Assembly: GCF_017591425.1 (NCBI RefSeq)
Contig: NW_024467106.1
Coordinates: 24,294,501 to 24,358,500 of the forward strand
Reading direction: 5' to 3'
From: Ochotona curzoniae
Taxonomy: Eukaryota > Chordata > Mammalia > Lagomorpha > Ochotonidae
Length of the DNA: 64,000 nucleotides
Shown here: positions 48,103-60,117 of the stretch, piece by piece
Layout: each line of letters starts with the position of its first letter
Position numbering within the stretch: the stretch's first letter is position 1
Notes under the pieces: generated by a model
Database searches by the model: none
What the model was told of the DNA's origin: nothing
Seen by the model: the letters and a program-made list of their open reading frames with translations, nothing else
Translations under genes and position numbers: made by a program

Positions 48103-48432
48103 TTTTTTTAAAGATTTATTTTTATTATTTTTTTATTGGAAAGGCGGATATACAGAGAGGAGAGACAGAGAGGAAGATCTTCTGTCCGATGGTTCACTCC
48201 CCAAGTGAGCGCAATGGCCAATACTATGCCGATCTGAAGCCAGGAGCCTCTTCCGGGTCTCCCACGCGGGTGCAGGTTCCCAAAGCTTTGGGCCGTCCTC
48301 GACTGCTTTCCCAGCCCACAGGCAGGGAGCTGGAAGGGAAGCGGGGCTTCCGGGATTAGAACCGGCGCCCATATAGGATCCCGGGCGTGCAAGGCGAGGA
48401 CCTTTAACCACTTGCGCCACCGTGCCGGGCCC
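48103..48432 (-). mobile_element. Young CSINE, minus strand, with 16-bp target duplication
   Basis: Reversed copy with intact CpGs, ending CACTTGCGCCACCGTGCCGGGCC. GACATGTTCACCTTTT occurs exactly at 48087-48102 and 48433-48448. Confidence 0.95.
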
Positions 48433-48489
48433 GACATGTTCACCTTTTCTTCCCATATTTTCTCCCATACATAGCGTGTTGGTATCTCA

Positions 48490-48860
48490 TTATGGCTGCG
48501 AAGAACCACCAGGAGTTTAGTAGCTTACAAAAAAAATCAGCTTTAGTTTTGCATAATCCTAGAGTTCTGAAATGCTCAATAGGCTCTGAAGGTTGCATTC
48601 CTTCTGGAGGCTGTGGTCCTTGCCCTTCCCACCACTGTCAGAGTCACGTGCATTCGCTAACAGGAGCCAATCCACTATTGTCAAAGCCAGCAATATGCCT
48701 TCTTCTGCACTGCTCCTCTCAGGCCTAACATATTGTATCTCCTAGTGAATTTTCTTGCAGTTCCCTCTTCCCTTTAAAGTGATCCTTGTGATTATGTTAG
48801 ATCTACCAGGATAATCTTACATCTGAAGCTCCTTAGATTAATCACATCTTTAGTGTTCTT
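48490..48860 (-). repeat. Possible ancient LTR (MaLR-like) relic
   Basis: TTCTGGAGGCTGTGGTCCTTGCCC, GTGATCCTTGTGATTATGTTAGATC and AGATTAATCACATCTTTAG recall the reversed order of old mammalian MaLR-type LTRs. This is recognition by memory; the ends are not clear. Confidence 0.35.
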
Positions 48861-48914
48861 TTATCACGTAATATATTTAATATTTTGTTCATTCATTCAT
48901 TTCTATATTTAACA

Positions 48915-48922
48915 TTTTAACT

Positions 48923-48957
<35 letters not shown>

Positions 48958-49220
48958 GAGAGACAGAGAGAGATCATCTGCTCATTTACTCCCCAGATGG
49001 CTGTAGTAGCAGTGGCTAGGCAAGGCCAGATCCATGATTCAGGAGCTCACTCTGAGTCTTTCTGAGGAATCCAGCTACTTGAGCCATTACCTGCTGCTTC
49101 CCAGGTACATACTACTAAAGGTTGGTAATTGGAGTGGATCCCAGACTAGAAGCCAGGCACTGTGATATGCGATATAGGTATCTCAAGCAGTACCCTGACT
49201 ACCAGAACGCTTGCCACTCA
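48915..49220 (-). mobile_element. Degraded CSINE with expanded (ATTT)n
   Basis: A run of eight or nine TTTA units (48922-48956) in the reversed tail, then AGAGAGACAGAGAGAGATC, CTGGCTAGGCAAGGCC-type body and GATCCCAGACTAGAAGCC. A reversed old copy. Confidence 0.6.
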
Positions 49221-50754
49221 TCTGATGATTTTAATCTCATGATAGAGCTTCATGACTGGTGAATACCATGCTAGTAGACTCTAATTGGAGGGAAACAAGT
49301 TACAGGAAATACTGACTTATAGAATAGTTTTTCAAAGCTTATTTATCTTACTTTCAAGGACAATAGGTAATACAATATGAAATCGTAATTTAAGGGAAAG
49401 CCTTGGGTAGATAAGCCAATGAATAAAAAAAAAACCCGTAATTAGTCTATCATCCCATGTGTTTATATGCAAATGATGCTTCTAAAGCAATTGAGCTTTC
49501 TTGAAAGTAATTTCTGTTTTGAATTAGTTGTAAGCTTTAACCATTCTGTTCACAATGGTTTAGCTCCACTAATTTGCGTAACAAGCATCATTATCACAAA
49601 GGTAAAAACCTCAACACAATTGAGACAATTTTCAAGTTGTGATACATGTAAGTGAATTTCATTTGATCAAGATAAAGCAGATATGAACTTGAATTTTAAA
49701 AACAGACACTAGCTATGGTATAAACTTTCCTTAGATCATCCATGCACTAGAATGGGTGCCAGTTCTAAAGAGATAAATTTGCTTTGAAGACTGCCTAAGA
49801 CACAAATTCTGGACTGCAGATCTCGTAGTTCCCCCACTGTGCACAGCGAGAGCAGGCTCCTGTGACTCGTGGGGCAGATGACTGAGTCCCTGGGAAAGCA
49901 AATGTCTGAGTTTGGCAGTGATGTGAAGAGGACTGCTGAGTGGGCACAAGCTGCCAAGCTGAATCAGGTTCCGTGACAGATGCTCCCAGCTTAGAGAAGT
50001 AAACACAAAACTCTAAGAGAAACAACTTTTCAACACAAAAGCCTAGAGGCCCCCGAGGATAGATGATGCCAGAAAAATGTGAGATTATTGTGCTTGCCAG
50101 AGTATATTAATACTATAAATACAGATGATTTCCTGAGGAAAAAGGTGCTTAAAATGTATCAAATATATGATGCTGAGTATCGAGTTAAATAGCAAGGGCA
50201 CGTAGCATCAACACATCATCTATTTCCTGCCCTTCTTTCTTCCCCAGGGTACCAAAACATGTCTGCATGTCTCATAGACACTGTAGCTAGGAACTAAACT
50301 GAATTTATTACTTTTTTTTTCTCATAGTTCCTTCTCTTTTAAGATTCTTCATCTTCATTAAACTTGCAGATAGCCATTCAGTAATTCAAGGACTCAAGAA
50401 TTAAATTCATTCTTTTATTCAGTAAGTGTGTATTAAACTATTCTGAAGGACAAACACTATTATAGGCAAATAGGATACAACAGGAATAAAGCAAACATTT
50501 CTGTCTACTGACTGAAACCTAAATTACGGCATAGATAAAAGGAGCAAAAAACAAATGAATAAATTATATTGTGTGTTAAATATGTGTTAAAAATTGCCAT
50601 GGAAAACAAGTGGACTAGGTAGGGCAAGGGCTAGGATGGTGGGAATGGTGGAAAGGACGAATTAAAATCCTAATTGGGGTTGTCAGTATGGTTTGATATG
50701 GAGAAAAATTCAATTGTGCTCTTGCTTCTTATCTCTTGTGACAGTTAGCTGACT
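49221..50754. other. Intergenic, no gene seen
   Basis: Three overlapping minus frames near 49731-50025 lie in a locally GC-richer patch but share no domain; I do not support a gene. Confidence 0.4.
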
Positions 50755-50880
50755 TAAATTCTACCCGTTATTCAAGGTCCAGTGCAAATGTTATCATCTC
50801 TGCGAAACTAGCCAGAGTCCCTCAGTATTCCTTCTCCATTCTCTCCTTTCTCATGAATATCTGATTATCTGCTCATCCTA
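50755..50880 (+). repeat. L2 3'-region relic
   Basis: ATTCTACCCGTTATTCAAGGTCCAGTGCAAATGTTATCATCTCTGCGAAACTAGCC is the well-kept LINE-2 3' order. Confidence 0.6.
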
Positions 50881-51527
50881 TTTCCCCTAAGAGGTGGACA
50901 GGTGCATGTGCAGTCCACAATTCCCCACCCGAGGGCTTGCATCTCTGTTATCTCTGCCAGAGATCTGCCCAATGGCAACACTCAAGTGTAGGGAAGTCCG
51001 AGAGTGTTGAGGGTTTAACATCCCCTGGACAAATCTCAAACTGTGAGATAAATGGGGGTTAAGTACTACAACATATCCATTCAATGGGATGATTTTCAGT
51101 GCATTCCAAACAATTCATCAGAGACTGCCAGCAGGATTAAGCATCAGTAGTTCACAGTATTTTCTGTGTATTAATGCATTATTTGTTGGTTCTGTGCGCT
51201 ATGAGTATTATCTGCATTTTTGCCTCACTTGTTTTCACTGTCTTGCTCATGTTTACTGTATTCACTTTATAAATAAGGTATCTATACCCAGATCCATTGG
51301 GGAAATCTATGCAGACATCACTGCTCTCATTTCCGAATCAGTTGTGTTCTCACTGGATTTTTCTTTCTATTTCATTTTATGGATATTTGACTCTTCTACT
51401 GACCTCTGAGTGCCTTAATTTATACTAGATAAATTATTCATTACTATACATAGTTTTTGACACTTAATCTAAAATATCAAGATACTTACACATTTGGTGA
51501 AGTTTATCTGGGTTTATTTAAATTACT

Positions 51528-51720
51528 TGGATTCAAATTCTGGCTCTATCATTTCATACCTCTATTCATGAATGCTATCTGTGCTCCTGATTTTGCATTA
51601 ATAAACAGACAAAAATAACTCCCTCGTGAGATATTCTTTTCTGAGGATAAAACAAGAAAATGCTCAAAAAGGTCTCAGCATGGTAGCTGGTTCATATGAG
51701 CCATTTATATCAACTTCTAC
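51528..51720 (+). repeat. MIR, plus strand
   Basis: TTGGATTCAAATTCTGGCTCTATCATTTCATACC at the head, then TCTGAGGATAAAACAAG and AGCATGGTAGCTGG at the 3' part. Confidence 0.55.
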
Positions 51721-52921
51721 CGTGACGCACGTTTGTTCTCCCTCTCCTGTGAAATCCAGTTCTTTAAAAAACATGAGGTGGAACAGGATTAGCAGAATTT
51801 AAAGTTTGATCAAAATGGTTACCATACTAAAGCAGGAGCGCTTTATCTGAGTCAGAAGTGTCACCTTAAGCTGATCTATGTTTCTAGATCATCCTACTAC
51901 TCTTTCTAATTTTATAAAGAATGAGGTTTTGAATTTGGCAACATACATGGCAAGCTTCCACTGGTCTCTAAAGTGTCTGCTATATATCATAGAAATACGC
52001 TGCCAATAAAATCACTGTGGCCAACCACTTAACCAGAGCATATGTGTGCAAAAAAAAGATTTACATTATTTAAAGCATGTGCCTGCCAACTTTAAAAAAC
52101 TGTTTGCTTTAGTTAATCATGATTTTCTCTTTTTGTTTTAAAATAATATCTTCAAGATATGAACATAACAATTCTAAATATGAGACTTCAAGAATTGTAA
52201 TAAAACATTCCTGAACTCACTAGTAACTATGTATTATGGAATATTTTCAAAATATCAATGTAACAACTATTTACTGAATATGGAAAATACTGTGTCAGGT
52301 GTCTAAAACATATCAAGAAGAGTACATGTGGGGATTTAGAATGTTCTGGAAAACCACGGAGTCGGGTCAAACAGATGCAGTGAGAGTAATGTGGACTTAG
52401 TGCTCCTTCAGTTTAAAGGGGAAATGAATAATGTCTGTTCCAAGAATTCTCACGCTCATAGGATGTTGTGCGTGAGATGAGGGAGTCCAAAGACTTTTAC
52501 TATGCAGAGGTGAACAGGACTCATCTCCGAAGTGAGAGGCAATCTATACAGATATGATGAAATTAAATATTAAAACAGACTGTGATTTCAGTTTGGCCGA
52601 AAAGTGATATTTCTGGGAAAAGGTTTATACAAGTGGGAAGATGATGTCATAGGTGCAGGATCGTGAACAGGATAGAAAAGAGAGGAACAAGGGTGGAAAG
52701 AAGTTGTATTTGTGCATGTACTTCCAAGGATTGGCTACATTCCAATAAACACATTGTAAGTTGATCTTTTAAATTGAAGTTTTTGTAAGTTGACTCTTGT
52801 AAAATGGGTTACAACATACTACTCTCTGGAGGCAAAATAAGATGTTTCAAACAAGAGTCGAATAAAGAATGCAAAATGTTACTGATAGAATCAGATGGAA
52901 GATTAAGAAATGGTCACGAAA
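51721..52921. other. Intergenic, no gene seen
   Basis: AT-rich unassigned DNA without a supported frame. Confidence 0.4.
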
Positions 52922-52933
52922 TTGGTAAAACAG

Positions 52934-53176
52934 GTCCCGGTGCGGTAGCCTAGCGGCTAAAGTCGTTGCCTGGTATATGCCAGAATCCCATTTGGGCGCC
53001 GGTTCTAATTCCAGCAGCTCCACTTCCCATCCAGTTCCCTGTTTGTGGCCTGGGAAAGCAGTTGAGGACGGCACAAAGCCTTGGGACTGTGCATCCGCAA
53101 GGAAGACCTGGAGGAGGTTCCTGGCTTCGGATTGGTGTAGCACTGACTGTTGCCGTAACTTGGGGAGTGACTCATA
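52934..53176 (+). mobile_element. Outer CSINE, plus strand (5' part) of an inverted pair
   Basis: GGTCCCGGTGCGGTAGCC head, then body up to CTTGGGGAGTGACTCATAAG, where it is interrupted. Its tail (AAATAAATAAATAAATCTTAAAAAATT) reappears at about 53504-53531. TTGGTAAAACAG at 52922-52933 and 53532-53543 is the outer target duplication. Confidence 0.9.
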
Positions 53177-53500
53177 AGATTATTTATTTTTATTGGGAAG
53201 CCAGGAATACAGAGAGGAGGAGAGACAGAGAGGAAGATCTTCTGTTCGATGATTCACTCCCCAAGTGACCACAACGGCTGGTGCTGTGCCGATCCGAAGC
53301 CAGGGAGCCAGGAACCTCTTCTGGGTCTCCCATGTAGGTGCAGGGTTCCGAGGCTTTGGGCCATCCTCCACTGCTTTCTCAAGCCACAGGCAGGGAGCTG
53401 GATGGGAAGCAGGGCTGCCGGGATTAGAACTGGCGCCCATATAGGATCCCAGTATGTGCAAGACGAGGACCTTAACTGCTGTGCTATTGTGCCTGACCCC
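53177..53500 (-). mobile_element. Inner CSINE, minus strand, of the inverted pair
   Basis: Reversed copy from ATTATTTATTTTTATTGGGAAGCC to GCTATTGTGCCTGACCC, sitting inside the outer plus copy. About 60 bp of the outer copy (its TC-rich segment) is lost at the junction and I see no inner target duplication. Confidence 0.9.
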
Positions 53501-53543
53501 CCAAAATAAATAAATAAATCTTAAAAAATTTTTGGTAAAACAG

Positions 53544-54030
53544 AGGCAAACTAACTGATTAACTTGATCACCAATATGCTTTAAGGATTTTTAAAAATGA
53601 TAGTTAATTGGAAATGAATAATCCCATTTAGTTTGATGGCAAATTAATCAAGTTTCTCTCTGAGGAAGCAATATTTGATGGTTTACCTACTTCAAGTACA
53701 CAGGGAGGAATATTCCAGGGAATACGTAAGTGCTTGCAATGGCAAAGAGCCCGGTGGTTTCATGACTTGAGACCGTTTTGGCACAAGTGTAGTAAGGTAG
53801 AGAGTGCCCAGAGATGACTTAGGAAATCTAGAAATGCTCATGGCTGTCCTTGCAGATGTCTTGCAAACCGCCAGACAACTTCTATCCATTAAAATGAAAT
53901 GGAATCACAGAAGTGCTTTAAGCAGAGTAGTTTCAATCTGATTAGTGCTTGATGTGTAATAAATGCTTTACAGACTAGACGTTAAAGAAGAAGGTATAAT
54001 GTCTATAAATCTCTTAAAATAAGCTTGTAG
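53544..54030. other. Intergenic, no gene seen
   Basis: No supported frame or repeat. Confidence 0.4.
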
Positions 54031-54034
54031 TGTG

Positions 54035-54130
54035 TTCTCCATTAGAACTGCTGAGGGCAGAAAACATGTCTTAATCAACTACTTATTGCTATTTCCTAGT
54101 TTACTGTGTAACATGGAGTTAGAACTTAAA
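54035..54130 (+). repeat. L2 3'-end relic
   Basis: TCTCCATTAGAACTGCTGAGGGCAGAAAACATGTCTTAATCAACTACTTATTGC matches the LINE-2 3' order of a 'gave rise to' block ending in a short repeat. Confidence 0.45.
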
Positions 54131-56215
54131 AATGTGTATTTATGAGATAGAAAGATTGGATTGACATCATGGAGTTTCTCAGAAGACACTTTATTAAGAG
54201 CATGAGAAACCATCACTGCAGGCATAAAGAACAATAATATTTGGAAATTTTGGTCAAATGCCTCCACCATGCCTGATGATTTTTGTAAAATGATGATGGG
54301 GAAGACATTACTTCCAGAATATTCTGCAGGCCATTTGTGTTAGAGAAATAGTAAACCAGGGGCATATGGTGTTTCTGTTGACTAACATTTGAAGTTAGAA
54401 CTTTCTGAGCAGCAGTGGCCAAGAAAGTGAGCTAGTGCCTCTTTTGTGATTTTATAGACTGATGTTCACATCACTCTAGTTTTTATTCCAAGACAATGAA
54501 ATGAGAAAAGAGAAAGAGGGCATGAGCTAGTTTCATATCCTGAATCCATTACTTACTAGTCCTATAACCTTTAGTAAAGAACTTTCATGAGACTTTCCTT
54601 ATAATGTATTTTCCATCCAAGACTGATCAGAGATTTAAATGTGAAAAAGCCTGGAAGTCAGCTCACTATACCAAAAATGTTCACTAAGGGATAGTTGCTG
54701 ATACTGTGACATTTTTAGATTATGAATTTTATGAAATCAGCAATTATAAAGTCATAAAGCAACTTCTGTTTATACTCTGATGATAAGTCTGAGAGCAACT
54801 TAAATGTGGTATATCAAAAAGGAATGAATAAAAATGATAGCACTTTTTCTATATTTTGTCTTTTGTTTTTCTAAAAACCACTGAGCTTTAGGAAGTTAAG
54901 GCTATTTCTAATCTTTTATTAAACTCTAAAGGAATACTCCATGAAAGTATGGTAAGCAGTTACAAAGTTCACATGTTTTTATATTTAGAGTTACTTGTCA
55001 CATATATTTATTCAAATTGGTTCTTCATTTGACCATTTGGCTAAGTAACAACACACTTAATTCTCATTATACAGTAATTTGAATTAATATATGCTAATGT
55101 AATTATTATAAAACATAAAATAAAATTTATAATATGAAATTATAAAATAATTACAAAGTCTGTTGACATCTTTGAAAAAAATAGTTTTGTTAGTGTTTGT
55201 CAGAACTAAAGAAAAATCTGATGGACTAAACTAGGAAAATTGACAAACATAGTTCTTCCCCCATCCCCACCTCCAACCACAAGAGCAATTTGCTATTGGT
55301 GACAGAATTGAGAAATAACCAGAATAAAAGCATGAGATTCCTAGTGAAAACCCTAAGGAAAAAATTAATTTCTTTATAACACAGTTTGAAGGCAAACAAA
55401 AGGAAATTGCTTGTGCCAGATGGGATTGGGAAGACATTGTGAATAAAAATGAGCATTTCTTTTCTGCTTACAAATATTTGAATTAAGATAATACCAGCAT
55501 GTCTGGGTAATGGAAAAATAGTATTGATGGTTACATCACTTTTAAAGATTTTCTCATTTTTTAAAAATGGACTTTGTTAACACAACAAAGTACTTTAAGA
55601 GATATATATTAAACCTGACACTTATCATCATAGCACAATTTATTCCATCTGAATTATTATTTCAGGCAAAATAGGAAGAATTCAATGGATATGGCATTGG
55701 GCTTCGAGTGAGAAAACCATTGTGTAGCTCCTTTTCACGCCCTGCTGCTGAGCAGAAAGGATGCTGAGAGAATCAAAATGTCATTAATGGGCAGTTACCC
55801 CATTAATAAAATGATGGAATTGGGACACCTGCCCCTCCATTAACTAGCTTTCATGAGGCCTCAATGAGATAATGAAAATGAACATTTCCTGTAAACCATA
55901 AAACTTATGCATATAAGCTGATTTTGTGGTTTATTTTTCTGGAAATGATCCAAAAATTACCTCCAATTTTGCTCTGTATTTAATCTGAACGGTTGGTTCA
56001 CAGCTGCTGGCTTTATTCTTCTTGTACTAGGACACATTTTTATGCCTAACACTTCAACAAATATAATTATTGAGGATGTAGCTGGTGGTGATCCTTCTCT
56101 GCCCTAAGCACCTATAATAGTTATTTAGCACTTATCCTGTGCCACCATTTATCTTCATATGCATATGTCTTCTCCACTTGGCTGAAACATAAACTCTTGA
56201 ATATTAGCACTAATG
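54131..56215. other. Intergenic, no gene seen
   Basis: Weak MIR-like pieces near 54515-54600 and 55740-55900 (CAATGAGATAATGAAAATG). No supported frame. Confidence 0.4.
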
Positions 56216-56217
56216 TA

Positions 56218-56345
56218 ACACCACTACTAATAGTAACTAACATTTATTGCTTACTATTTGCCAGGTGTTTTTGATGAGCATCTTAAGTGGACTATCAATT
56301 TTAATAAGAAATAAAATGCATTATTTTTTTCAGTGGGATTACATC
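56218..56345 (-). repeat. MIR-type relic
   Basis: ACTAATAGTAACTAACATTTATTGCTTACTATTTGCCAGGTGTTTTTGATGAGC follows the reversed MIR order. Confidence 0.55.
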
Positions 56346-57132
56346 ACATATTTGTTATAAAATGAGTATTATCATATCATAATCAGCAGCTCCTACTATC
56401 CAAAAAATGAAATACTTAAAAACACAGCAATACATATTTATGTAATATAACCATTTATCCTCCCATTCCATTCAAAGATCTTCTGGTTAGTTTAAGAGGG
56501 AGATGGCAGAAGTGTATTTGCACTTTCCCCAAATGAAGTAATTTTCACATACCTTCCATGTATAAGAATCTAGTTTTGAAAAGTGTGCCTGAAAAGCCAT
56601 AGCTGGTTTTGATACAATACGCACTGTGAAGGTGGACCCTACCTGTTACTCAACTAAAGCAATAGTTTTGATTCTGGAGGGAAAAAAAATGGTTGCATTA
56701 TGCTTCTTAAGAGAAGGTGTGACAGTGTCTAACGTGGAAACATCCAAGGAATTTTCGAGGATATTATGACTTTAAGCAGCTTGGCTATACAATTTGAATT
56801 AACAATGAAGTTAGAAGTTAGGGCATCATCAGAAAATGGGAAGGTGAAAGAGGTTTTTCAACTGAGCAGAGAAGCAAATGTGTGGAACGTTTAGTATTAT
56901 AGTGGAGTAGAAGAGTAAATCAATTAGAAACCTGCCACAGATTTTACCAGCAGTGGTTTTGCAAATGTAACTGTATGTGAAGACTGACAAATTAAGATGA
57001 TTGTGCTTTTCCTCCCAATACATTTAACTGTTTAAATACCCAAAAAGTTGTGAGCAATAGGGATGAGAATTTTACCACACAAGTTCTTTCAGAGAAAGTA
57101 GATGATGTATAAACATATGCAAAGTGATTTTC
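56346..57132. other. Intergenic, no gene seen
   Basis: AT-rich, unassigned. Confidence 0.4.
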
Positions 57133-57380
57133 TTAAAAGATGTATTTATTTGAAAGGCAGAGTTAAAGAGAGAGAGAGAGAACAAGGAAGATTTTCCTAT
57201 CTGTCAATTACTTCCTAAATGGCTGATGGGTCTCCCACATGGGCTCAGGGACCTAAGCACTTGGGACATTTGCTGTTGCTTTTCAAGGCGCCTTATCAGG
57301 CACCTGTATCAAAGATGGAGCAGTTGGAATTCACCCATTTGGCACTGTAGCTATGGACCTTGTAGCTGCCAGATGGGCCG
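57133..57380 (-). mobile_element. Degraded CSINE, minus strand
   Basis: TTAAAAGATGTATTTATTTGAAAGGCAGAGTTAAAGAGAG, then GGTCTCCCACATGGGCTC and AGATGGAGCAGTTGGAATTC, in reversed CSINE order. Confidence 0.65.
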
Positions 57381-57999
57381 CAGAAGGAAATGTAAATTAT
57401 GCTAAAATAAAGTGAGGACATGCATTAGGGAGATAAATACTGAAAAAACGGTGTTGTCAATATACCACAGTCCTGATGAGCTCAAACATTCTTGGAGTAG
57501 AAGAAGAAATTTGCTAAGAAGTTAGCAAACATTCGTTCTAGAGAGGGATGTTGAAGGGGGAAAAACTGGAACTGGTGATGCATTTGTTAACAAAAAGCTT
57601 TAGGATATGAATACAGGGATGAAGGATGATGTGCAAATAAGAAATGTTTATTATTAAGACTATGACTGTTTGACTTCAGCCTTGCATCCAGAAATAAACT
57701 TGGGTGAGTTATAACAATATTCCCACCAAATGTTTGGAAACTGCAGAAAATATTTAAGATTAACCCTGGGACTGAAAAACCAACCTTTGTCCACTCCTGC
57801 CCTTCTCTCCCACCCCCCAAAGTAATCAACCTTGTATTTCAGTGTGTCTGGTATTTCTTTGCCCACTGGTACAAAAGAAACAAATAACAGGGCAGACATC
57901 TGACAGTGATGAGCACACTGTTTGAAACACCACATTCCATATCGGAGTGGTTAGTTTTGAGTTGTAGCTTTGCTTCTGATTTCAGTTTCCTGCAAATTG

Positions 58000-58198
58000 A
58001 GACCATGGGAGGGAGCAGGTGATGGCTCAAAGAGTTGGTTCCCTGCTTCATGAAGAAGGTCTGGCCTAAGCTCCCAGTTCCAGGACTCAATCAGGCTCAG
58101 CATTGGATTTTACTGGTATTTGGGGAATGAGCCAGCAAGTGGAAGATTCTTTCACTCTCACACAAATAAAATACATAAATAAGCTTAAAAAAAAAGTA
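58000..58198 (+). mobile_element. CSINE 3' part, plus strand
   Basis: GGCTCAAAGAGTTGG-type body, TTGGGGAATGAGCCAGCAAGTGGAAGATTC and a CAAATAAAATACATAAATAAGC tail; the head is lost. Confidence 0.55.
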
Positions 58199-59213
58199 AG
58201 CCACATTTAAAAAAATAAAACCCAAATCTGTCAACACTAAAAGCTACTCAATGAGTATGTACAAGTATGATCATAGCAATTAAAATTATGAAATTAAGCT
58301 ATACAATTTGATAAGTAATTTGTATCTCGAGTCTACTGCATGTCACTGGCTTAAATACAAAATCCTTTCATGGGATCCCTCTGGACCTTGCCAAGACAAA
58401 AACTTAAAAGAAAAGGTAGGGAGACTGTGCAAGACCCAGGCCAGGTACTTGTACATGTGTTTTGTTCACTCTTGTTGACAGAATCAGCTTTCCCAACACC
58501 TTCACTCACCCTGCCTTATCCCATTCTAAATCTACATTACTTGCAGGGTAATTTTATAGCAGGAAAATTATCCCAGATTTGCTAATAGATTTTAGGATTA
58601 AAAGAACATAAAGCAATTTATATCTGGCTACTGCCTGCTGCTCTATCCATGTCACCACTATTTTGCCATATGCACATTAGTTGCCCTGGTCATATGTGCA
58701 GTTTCTCCAATGAGTCCATAATTTATCCTACTTTTGTCTTTCCTTTTCTATAAAACTTCGTCTAGTCATTTCTGTCCTTAATGAATGCCTAAATAGACTA
58801 ATTATCTGCACAATATTTTCAGAACCCAATCCTCTGTTGTCATCTTTCAATTCAAAAAGTGACATGATTTGCTAATTTATTAAAATTGATTCTGAGGACC
58901 CTGAGAACACAGATTGCATATTCCACTTAGTTTTTCATTTCTTACAGTATTCATGGTGATTTTGAGAGAAATTCAAAGGCAGTTGTTGGAAAATGCAAAA
59001 ACAATCAAACAAATGGAAATACAGTTTTTGAAACACTTTCACTTTTATGATTTGTTAGTGATTAATCTGTTTCCTTTTGGTGATTGAGCTTGAAACTTTG
59101 AATTTTAGCTGATCACAAGAGTATTTCAAAGGTCATTTTTTTTTTTTTTTTTTACCACAGATACTCTTGAGATGACATTCTTTCAAAACATTTGAAGAAT
59201 CAAATTCACTCTA
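58199..59213. other. Intergenic, no gene seen
   Basis: AT-rich, with a T18 run near 59138-59155. A weak L2-like patch lies at 58730-58960. Confidence 0.4.
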
Positions 59214-59229
59214 AAGATCTGGCAACCTT

Positions 59230-59636
59230 GTGCTCGCTTTGGTAGCACATTTACTAAAATTGGAATGATACAGGGCCCAGAGCGATGGCATAGTGGTTAA
59301 GGTCCTCACCTTGCACACCCGGGATTCCATATGGGCGCTGGTTCTAATCCTGGCGGCCGCGCTTCCCATCCAGCTCCCTGCCTGTGGGCTGGGAAAGCAG
59401 TCGAGGATGGCCCAAAGCTTTGGGACCCTGTACCCGTGTGGGAGACCTGGAAGAGGTTCCTGGCTTCGGACCGGCATAGCATCAACTATTGTGCTCACTT
59501 GGGGAGTGAATCATTGGACGGAAGATCTTCCTCTCTGTCTCTCCTCTCTGTATATCCGCCTTTCCAATAAAAATAAAATAAATCTTTAAAAAAAATTGGA
59601 ATGATACAGAGAAGATTAGCATGGCCTCTGCGCAAG
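59230..59636 (+). pseudogene. U6 snRNA retropseudogene, 3'-truncated, split by a CSINE
   Basis: U6 nucleotides 1-44 lie at 59230-59273 (GTGCTCGCTTTGGTAGCACA...GATACAG) and nucleotides 45-71 at 59610-59636 (AGAAGATTAGCATGGCCTCT...CGCAAG). The two parts join exactly if the CSINE and its duplication are removed. Differences from U6 are a few substitutions in the 5' stem-loop and body. The last 36 nt of U6 are missing and there is no A tail. Flanking duplications AAGATCTGGCAACCT (59214-59228) and AAGATTTGGCAACCT (59634-59648) show it arrived by LINE-type integration. There is no snRNA promoter (PSE/TATA) upstream, so it is not a functional U6 gene. Confidence 0.95.
59274..59591 (+). mobile_element. 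CSINE inserted in the U6 pseudogene
   Basis: A full-length young copy: GGGCCCAGAGCGATGGC to CCTTTCCAATAAAAATAAAATAAATC plus A-run. The U6 sequence AAAATTGGAATGATACAG is duplicated at 59256-59273 and 59592-59609 as its target site. Confidence 0.96.
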
Positions 59637-59788
59637 ATTTGGCAACCTGGAGGGTACTCTTTCATTACTATTGTAGAATATGTCTTAATTCATTAGTAAG
59701 ATTAGGATTTAAAATAAGCATGTAGGAAAATCTGGGGATCTCACTAGTGAGCCAAAAAAAAAAAAGTACTCAATGAAACAGAGAAACT

Positions 59789-60110
59789 TGAGGCTGGTGG
59801 GTGGTATAACAGGCTAATCCTCTACCCATGATAGCAGCTTCCCATATGGGAGCATGTTCCCATCTGCTCCACTTCTCATCCAGCTCCTACTTAATACCTG
59901 GGAAAATAGAGGAAAGAGGAGGATTACACAAGAGCTTAGGTCCTGCACCTACATGGGAGACCCAGAAAGAACTGCTTCCCACCTTCGGACTGGCTCAGTT
60001 CCGTTACAGCCGTTTGGGTAGTTAACCAGAGAATGGAAGATCTCTCCTTGTGTCTTTCCATCTCTCTCTCCAATTATGACTTTCAACTAAAATAAGCCTT
60101 TAAAAAAAAC
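59789..60110 (+). mobile_element. CSINE, plus strand, older
   Basis: GGCTGGTGGGTGGTATAACAGGC head, TTCCCATATGGGAGCATG, ATGGGAGACCCAGAAAGAAC, and tail CAACTAAAATAAGCC plus A-run. Confidence 0.8.
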
Positions 60111-60117
60111 CCAAACA

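Noticed and set aside
59230..59273. Functional U6 snRNA gene
   Set aside because: Truncated, split by a SINE, flanked by target duplications and lacking a Pol III snRNA promoter.
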